From the NCBI RefSeq assembly GCF_032854445.1, contig NC_088302.1:8055338-8119337 (forward strand): a stretch of 64,000 nucleotides of DNA, in the 5' to 3' direction. Both the position numbers and the translations under genes were made by a program. Shown one piece after another: positions 58,001 to 64,000 of this stretch (positions are counted from its first letter, which is position 1; each line of letters begins with the position of its first letter). This DNA is from Liolophura sinensis. Its lineage: Eukaryota > Mollusca > Polyplacophora > Chitonida > Chitonidae. Under the pieces are notes generated by a model that made no database searches, was not told the DNA's origin, and was given only the letters and a program-made list of their open reading frames with translations.

Positions 58001-61000
58001 TAAATTTGTGAGATATCAGAGCAGAGGTAAACTTATTTATCTGAAAGATATTAAGAGCTTTTAGTTTTCTAAATGTTGGTTCAGTTTGCTGAAGTCTATG
58101 TGAAAAGATAATGTATCTCAATGCACGTTTTTTTTTAGGAGCAGTATTGGTTCTAGATGAGTTGGGAAGGTGTAACTCCAGAGACAATTTGCATAGTATA
58201 GGGAAGGAAAGACAAGTGAGTGGTATAGAATGAGGAGGTTTTTTAGATTTAAGCAGTTTCTGATATGGCTAATTATACAGATGTTCCTGAATATTTTCAT
58301 GGTTATATAACAAATATGGCAAGTCAAAGTTAATACCTAGAAATTTAAATTCACTCACACAACTATACAAAGTAGTGCTATGTACAGTTAAACTGGGAGG
58401 GTTAGCTGGATGGGATTTGCAGTAAAGTTTGATTATCATGTATTGAGCTTTGCTTGCATTTAGGGATAATTTATTAGCGGAGAGCCATTTGAGGACGGAT
58501 CCAAGTTCCGTTGAGACAATGTGCAATTCATTAGCGTTAGCAGCTGAGAAGCTAACGCTAATATCATTAGCAAATAAAATAAAATTTAGTAAGTCAGAAC
58601 AGCTGATGACGTCATTTATATAAATAAGGAAGAGTAATGGACCAAGCATTGATCCCTGTGGGACACTACAGTGGACAGTTGAAGGTGTCAAAAGCGCATT
58701 TTTAACGGAAACTATCTGACTTTGGTTGGTTAAGTAACTTCCGAACCATGCAAGCAATAAGTCTCTCAAGCCATAATGCTGCAGTATAAGTAAGAAGATA
58801 TCATGATCAACTGTGTCAACGTTAAATCCTAAGCACTCACTCACTCACACACTCCCTCAACTGTATTAAATGCTTTGGATACATCAAGGAATGTAACAAT
58901 GGTAAATATTTTTTTTCTTTGGTTGATACAAGTTTTTCAAAAAGTGAGCAGTTGGGGAACGAGGTGGAGAGATTTGCCCTGAAACAAAATTGAGTATCGG
59001 ATAGTATATTATTCAGAAGTCTGTTCTCATATTGGCTTCTTACTTAATTACACGCTGCCTTTTTGGGACCAACTCTGTTTAAGGAAATATATTGTTGCAT
59101 ACTGAGCTCAAAGTGCTATTGAACATGTCGAGAGCATCTTGAGATGTTTCGCAGTTCAGTATGTTTCCCCAGTTCATTCTGGTTATACTCTCAATAAAGT
59201 TGCAAGTTTGTTCTTCAGTTATTCTGTGATATTTGAAAAATTCCAGTGGCGACTTTATGGCTGGAGTTACTTTTGTGAACACAGAAGGTAGGAAAATGGT
59301 CAGTTGTATCTTTTTCAAAATATTCCCGAACGTAAATTACCTTCATCGAAATTTGTGAAAATATTGTCAATTAAAATAACAGATCGAGAAGAGACACTGG
59401 TGGTTTAGTTATATTAAGGAAAAAATAAGTTACATGTATATTTCATCAGATTTAAGAACACTGTTGTAGGGTGATGTTGAACTGCTTTGAAGAGATCTAT
59501 ATTAAAATCATCAATAAGAATACATTTCCTGTTAAGAGGTATGCTAGTAAGTTTTGGACAACTGATTCGCTGAAATGACAACTATCTTTGCCCAGAGGCC
59601 AATAAATGATTCCAACTGAATAAAAGGAGTCTTTAATATTGAGTATAAACTGTCAATTGAAGGATTCAACCATTTTTCTGAAAACCCTAAACAGTGACCT
59701 TAACGTTTGTATTGTGAATAAAGCCAGTTATTTCATCAAAATGCTTTTTCAGGCTACAAGCATTTAAGTGTAAAATAGACAAATTATCTCAGTCGCGCTG
59801 GTACACTAACCACCTCGGCCACACTTATAACTCACAAGGCAAATGTTCCACATGTATGCGCCCTGTCCAAAGACGGCTAGGAGATAATGTTTATGTAGTT
59901 ACATCATTACTGTACTTGTAGTGCATGTATCTAACAACTGATTATATTCAGTTGCATCACCAAGAGTTTTCAAAGCTGCATGTGCAGTTTACAAGCTATC
60001 AAGCATTTAAAACAATAGTTTCATTATTTTTCATATTAATTGTCACTCTCACCTTTATTAAATTTCAAACCAACATCTTAATAAAACTTTTGTGGACAAA
60101 GGACGCAAATTTGCACAAATAAACCATAAAAGTTTGAGCAATAGGTCATGACACATGTGTGTAGAGATAAAAACACCTAGTGGACCTCTGAGTTTGGACG
60201 CTAAATCTAAAAACGATCTCATTTAACATTAGACAAAAATAAATGTAACAAACCAAGTTTCTGTTACTAACAGAAACAAAATTATGAATACATGTAGTAG
60301 CTAAACACAATCAAAATACCAGAGCTTTAAATATTCTATTTCCTATATCGATTTACAAGTTGGTAGAGCGTCTGCTTCGGTAGGGGTAGATCCAGGATCA
60401 ATCCTGGGTTGAGTCACACCTAAGACCTTAAAAGAGGAAGTTGTAACTTCCTCGCTTGGCGTTCAGCATGAAGGGGATCCTGCAACGACTGGTTGACTTG
60501 TATCAGTATAATGGCTCGGGTGGGGCGGCTTATTTGCCTTCGGTAAGGCATCTCAGTGAAGCAGCACTAGATAAAAGAGCGATGGAAATCCGTCCTGCAA
60601 CAAGGAGGCACATAACATGCACTCTAAAGATTCCTTCACTGTCATATGAAAAATTGTTAAGTACGACGTTAAACCCCAAGCGCTCACTCACTCCGATGTC
60701 AATTCATGATACATCATCAAAAGAGGAAATATAACACTGAACTAATAACACGTGTGAGAGTATTATGAAAGGATTTAGCATTATGAAAATATTTAGCATT
60801 ATGGAAGGATTTAAGTAAGTACAGGTACTACCACTGTCCTTCTGTTTGCTTGGGATATAAAGTCACTTGAAACACTTTTTCAATTTGTCTGAAAGTCAAT
60901 GTAGCAGGGTGGTCTGACAGTCAACACATTCTTACTATGATGCTACATTGATGGAGCATTGTGCTAATGTACAACTCTGACCCTCCATAAAACTGATAAC

Positions 61001-64000
61001 AAGAAAAGTGTACCCTAATTCCTCAACCTTTTCGCATATGAAAGGGCATGTTTCAGTGCAGTTTATGCACATTTTTGTTTTGCTTTTGGAAACAAAACTA
61101 CATTGGTTGGATTGCATAGTTTCAGGGCTTCACAAAAAGTATAGTTTGATCAGTCAACACAGAATAATGTCTTCAGAATGGTGATTAAACACCCCGCAAA
61201 CATGTGAAAAGGTTGAAGACTTATAGTAGCATCTAAAGCAGTTTGAAAAAGCTTGGTATGATTGTACAGTATGGTTATACAGATGTGAATGTAGCACCAT
61301 GCTGAAACACTTGTACATGTATGCTACTACCAGAAAGCTTGAAGAGCCTTAAGTTGCTCAGAAATCATCTCAGTACAACCATACATACACCTGCTCCTAT
61401 CTTGCTACATGAGCACAGATGAGACATTTGGAGCACTCATCCTCTATCACCAGCTCATGTCTGGGTATATATGTTTAACTTAATGAGTACAGTTCTGTAA
61501 CTGTTTTGATATTACATATAAAGGAGACGATCAAAAGACTATGAATCTCATGTTTTACTGCATGTGCAAAACGCTTGTCCGATGATATAAATAAAACAGA
61601 CAAATTTATTGTAAAACAGGATGTTGTTTTTGCTGACAAAAATGAATGGATTTCACATGCCAGGTGTAAAAGAAATGTCTTGGGACATTGTTAATTTCAT
61701 TCCATCCTCGGCGAAAGCTATTTTGACGTCATGGCGTTACAGAAAGATTTAACACATGTAACCAGTATATTGGGGACTACAGCTGTATTTGCAACTTTGT
61801 GTGTCATTTCTGGGGAAGGGAATTACATCACAGAAAGATCAAACAAACAGGCTTCTTTATCTGACTGGTGTTTACGCCGTACTCAAGAATATTTCACATA
61901 TACGCCGGTGGCCAGCATTATGGTGAGTGGAAACATGGTAGAGCTAGAAGGTTGCTGGAAGACCTTCCCACGTATGGCCAGAGAGTCAGCCAACATGAAC
62001 TGGGCTCGAACTCACAGCGACCGCATTGGTGAGAGGCTATCGGGTTATTATGCTGCGCTAGCGCACTAAAAAACTGAGCCACGGAGGCCCGTCAAACAAA
62101 CATGTACTAAACAGCATGTGGCACACGATATGTAAACAACACCTTGCAGCAGTGTTCATTTCACGGTGAGAAATGTGTCACTGCCAAAGATTACCATCAG
62201 ACTGGCATGAATGTTTCACCGTTCACAACACGACAGGTTATTTTCAACAGCCACATTTACCTTCAGTTTGATACTCATGCGCACATTGACCATATAGAGT
62301 GGTACCCCTTTTGTTTACAAACCACGGTTGGCCTGATGTGTATGACATTGAGGCTGCATGCTCTTTTCGTAGACTAACTTTGCTAGGATCTTCCAACTCT
62401 ATTTACATGTAGTTTAGGTGTGAATGTGTACATTTTTTACTTACTTACATACATATTACCTACATTAAATGTTTTGGGGAGGGCAATAAAATACAAATAA
62501 TGTTCCATCTATGAGTGTCTAGTGGCAGTTTTATAATCTCAACAAGGTGGGAAAAATTTTAAAATAATAACCTCATCCTCTTAATTGACTATAAAATTGA
62601 TGCTAGACACCCATAGCTGGAACATTATTTCTTAAATACATGTATAACATTTGAAGAACTGCTCCTGTCTTGCTATACATGCACAGAAAGGAAATTTGAT
62701 GCCATTATCCTGCCACCTGCTCCTGACTAGCCATATGGACATAGATATCACATTTGGATCTATCATGCAACCAAATGCTCCTGCTTTGCTATATGATCAC
62801 AGACAGGGCATTTGAAGCCATCATCGTAGGTATCACCGCTTCCTGCCTAGCTATATGAGCACAGAGGAGACATCTGAAACAGTCACCTGGATCATGCACC
62901 TGGTCCTGTCTTGCTATATGGGCAAAGAGAAGACATTCTGAAGCTATCATCCTACCACCTGTTCCTGTCTGGCTATATCATCACAGATAGGACATCTGAA
63001 ACAGTCACCTGGATCTTGCACCTGGTCCTGTCTTACTATATGAGCAAAGGGAGGACATTCTGAAGCCATCATCCTACCAGCCGCTCCTGCGTTCTATGTG
63101 AGCACAGACGAGACATCTGAAACAATCATCCTACCATGCACCTGGTCCTGTCTTGCTACATGTATATGAACACAGATCGGCATCTGAAGCCATCATCCTA
63201 CCACCTGTTCCTGTCTGGCTATATCATCACAGATGACACATCTGAAACAGTCACCTGGATCATGCACCTGGTCCTGTCTTACTATATGAGCAAAGGGAGG
63301 ACATTCTGAAGCCATCATCTTACCACCTGCTCCTGCGTGGCTATGTGAGCACAGATGGGACTGAAACAATTATCCTACCATGCACCTGGTCCTGTCTTGC
63401 TATAGGAGCACAGATAGGCATCTGAAGTCATCAAACTACCACCTGCTCCTGCATGGCCATGTGAGCACAGATTGGACATTTGAAGGTATCACTTGGGCCC
63501 AGCTGTGTGTCTGGACAACAGAACTTGAGGTGAACCCATCTACTGCACACATGACACTGGCCCCACTCTATTATAACTTTCTTATTGGGGTCAACAAACT
63601 CTAACATGTAAGGGTTTGACCGCTGACAAATCACACAAACTTCGTCCACGATTTCAAGAGTTTCTCCCTCTGTATCACCAAGATCTTGGTCTGGAGTGCC
63701 CAAAATGCATACATCTGCACCATTCAACTGCTCAGCTGATCGCAAAGTCCTCCCTGTTTTGTCATTATGTCGTCCAGCATCCTCATTCATACATTCCTCA
63801 TTATCATCTTCATCTGAATCCTTCACATCACTGTCAGAGTCGTAGGGTGGCTGATAAGATGTACATGTAAAGTCAGCCTGGGAATGGTCACTCTTTATTG
63901 AGTTATGTCCCTTTGCTGCACTGGACTGCTGTTTAGGCAGTTTCCTGGAGGATATGTCGTGATAGATAGCCATATAAGCTTCTTTGTTAAATGGAAATAT
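52006..64000 (-). CDS. PHD-finger nuclear protein, 3' part of gene (partial, unidentified)
   Basis: Four coding exons in transcript order: 64000 (window edge)-63443, 55807-55662, 53737-53299, 52428-52006 (TAA). Phases match (0, 2, 0), giving at least 521 residues. The first visible exon holds an acidic stretch ([16 protein letters not shown]), then a C4HC3 PHD finger: CVIC, GQCHVC, WVH, FC and CPIC spaced as in the family. Next come a basic segment ([19 protein letters not shown]), an acidic motif ([20 protein letters not shown]), a Ser/Asp/Asn-rich low-complexity region with two copies of SDGSSNQYG followed by basic residues, and a basic end ([16 protein letters not shown]). PHD fingers usually read histone H3 tails, so a chromatin role is inferred. 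I do not recognise the gene. The donor at 63443 lies inside a tandem array, so the exact end of that exon is uncertain. Confidence 0.75.
53117..53222 (-). mobile_element. SINE fragment, family A
   Basis: Reversed tail TTCATTTACCTGATTGGGAT, TTTACATTGTACTCATTTCA, then ATCATGATGGTAGGAGGAAA. Lies in the intron between the last two exons of the PHD gene. Confidence 0.6.
53866..55345. repeat. About 70-bp minisatellite, 20 or so copies
   Basis: 1.5 kb array in the PHD gene intron (exons at 53737 and 55662). Unit: CACCATCACAATTGTACCTT, CCTGTACACATGGCCATTCA, GACCTCCGACATGAACCC, CAGTCA. Copies with CAACATGAACACACAGTC alternate with CCGACATGAACCCTCACC, so a two- to four-unit higher-order block (near 54480, 54770, 55050) has been amplified. 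Confidence 0.92.
55441..55607 (+). mobile_element. SINE, family A, 5'-truncated
   Basis: GGGAAGGTCTGCCAGCAGCC, TTTCCTCCCATCATAATGCT, TGAAATATGCTTGAGTATGG, AAACACCAATTAAATAAATA plus more AAAT units. In the PHD gene intron. Confidence 0.75.
56869..57140. repeat. 23-bp tandem array, about 12 copies
   Basis: Unit CAGTCAGGTACGTGTACATT plus TCT, nearly homogeneous. In the PHD gene intron between 63443 and 55807. Confidence 0.95.
57840..59795 (-). mobile_element. Non-LTR retrotransposon (LINE), EN-RT, decayed
   Basis: Minus strand, 5' to 3': an endonuclease start ([16 protein letters not shown] near 59770), an endonuclease motif [12 protein letters not shown] near 59510, a linker ORF (59318-59079), the reverse transcriptase (from [20 protein letters not shown] near 58810, with [19 protein letters not shown]) and a C-terminal end ([20 protein letters not shown] near 58060). 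The catalytic FADD is FAND here and the frame is broken several times, so it is dead. It looks like the CR1/L2/Jockey group; the clade is uncertain. No clear ORF1. Confidence 0.85.
58815..58856 (+). mobile_element. 42-bp SINE tail insertion inside the LINE
   Basis: GTCAACGTTAAATCCTAAGC then (ACTC)n, the 3' tail of family B, is flanked by the 8-bp direct repeat TCAACTGT (58807-58814 and 58857-58864). It interrupts the reverse transcriptase just before DHD. Confidence 0.7.
59796..59835 (-). other. tRNA-like head fragment next to the LINE
   Basis: Minus strand GTGTGGCCGAGGTGGTTAGT resembles the D-arm and box A of a Ser/Leu-type tRNA. No box B or acceptor stem partner follows, so it is not a tRNA gene. 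Confidence 0.45.
59836..60349. other. PHD gene intron, no feature seen
   Basis: AT-rich unique sequence inside the large intron. Confidence 0.5.
60350..60700 (+). mobile_element. SINE, family B, near full length
   Basis: Box A-like TTGGTAGAGCGTCTGCTT, box B-like GGATCAATCC, body ACACCTAAGACCTTAAAAGA, GCAACGACTGGTTGAC, GGAGGCACATAACATGC, tail TTGTTAAGTACGACGTTAAA, CCCCAAGCGCTCACTCACTC. Matches the minus-strand copy at 26295-26642 over its length. Confidence 0.8.
61010..61225. mobile_element. MITE, family D (best ends)
   Basis: Left end ATTCCTCAACCTTTTCGCAT; right end CATGTGAAAAGGTTGAAGAC, its inverse. Interior ACATTGGTTGGATTGC and TTCAGGGCTTCACAAAAAGT as in the other copies. Confidence 0.75.
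61850..62091 (-). mobile_element. SINE, family A, full length with target duplication
   Basis: Minus strand: box A-like TCCGTGGCTCAGTTTTTTAG with GCGCTAGCGCAGC, box B GAGTTCGAGCCCAG, body GGAAGGTCTTCCAGCAACC, tail CATAATGCTGGCCACCGG, AAATATTCTTGAGTACGGCG, AAACACCAGTCAGATAAAG. Flanked by TCAAACAAACA at 61839-61849 and 62092-62102. This copy defines the family as tRNA-derived. Confidence 0.85.
62650..63480. repeat. About 60-bp tandem array derived from the PHD exon end
   Basis: About 14 degenerate units running into the PHD exon. On the minus strand a unit reads TTCAGATGTCTCATCTGTGC, TCATATAGCAAGACAGGA, CCAGGTG..., matching the exon's own TTCAAATGTCCAATCTGTGC, TCACATGGCCATGCAGGAGC, AGGTGGTA. 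In the frame of the exon most units still read F-R-C-x-x-C-A-H. A looser relative lies at about 61380-61460. Confidence 0.85.

Noticed and set aside
59796-59835. tRNA gene
   Set aside because: Only a D-arm-like head is present; no anticodon arm or box B follows.
1-64000. Retrovirus-like, Polinton-like or CRISPR-type elements
   Set aside because: No long terminal repeats, capsid or envelope-like frames, and the regular arrays are contiguous minisatellites without unique spacers.

Overview
This is eukaryotic, intron-rich, AT-leaning DNA from a lophotrochozoan, most likely a marine mollusc. The evidence is animal-type split genes, tRNA-derived SINEs whose tails resemble those I associate with molluscs, several MITE families, a decayed EN-RT LINE and many minisatellites. 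The phylum is inferred from repeat style and protein divergence, not from a search. Layout: 1-16.7 kb has no recognisable exon except at its right end, where a 31-codon first exon resembling STARD5 lies on the minus strand (16758-16850); the rest holds three minisatellites, MITEs and SINEs. About 380 bp away, head to head, is HAX1 (plus strand, 7 coding exons, 17229-22372). TUBGCP4 (gamma-tubulin complex component 4) follows on the minus strand (41753 down to about 25346). I could assemble 16 coding exons giving about 660 residues, close to the human length, with one apparent single-base indel in exon 3. Its introns hold minisatellites, an inverted-repeat element, SINEs, MITEs and a candidate nested exon on the other strand. 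RPL4 (ribosomal protein uL4, plus strand, 9 coding exons, 43464-49639) is divergent from TUBGCP4; four of its introns each carry one copy of a SNORD18 (U18) box C/D snoRNA, the same host gene as in vertebrates. The right end is the 3' part of an unidentified PHD-finger nuclear protein gene on the minus strand (52006 to beyond 64000), with a 1.5 kb minisatellite, a LINE and SINEs in its introns. How it fits together: STARD5/HAX1 and TUBGCP4/RPL4 are two divergent pairs that may share promoter regions, while HAX1/TUBGCP4 and RPL4/PHD gene are convergent. Apart from the PHD gene the host genes are housekeeping. No virus-like or LTR element was recognised. The most unusual feature is that at several exons the splice site and adjoining coding bases have been swept into tandem arrays: TUBGCP4 exons 8 and 11, and the PHD exon, where the last Cys-x-x-Cys of the finger is amplified about a dozen times. 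Exon positions were derived by hand from reading frame, splice consensus and phase, checked against remembered human protein sequences.
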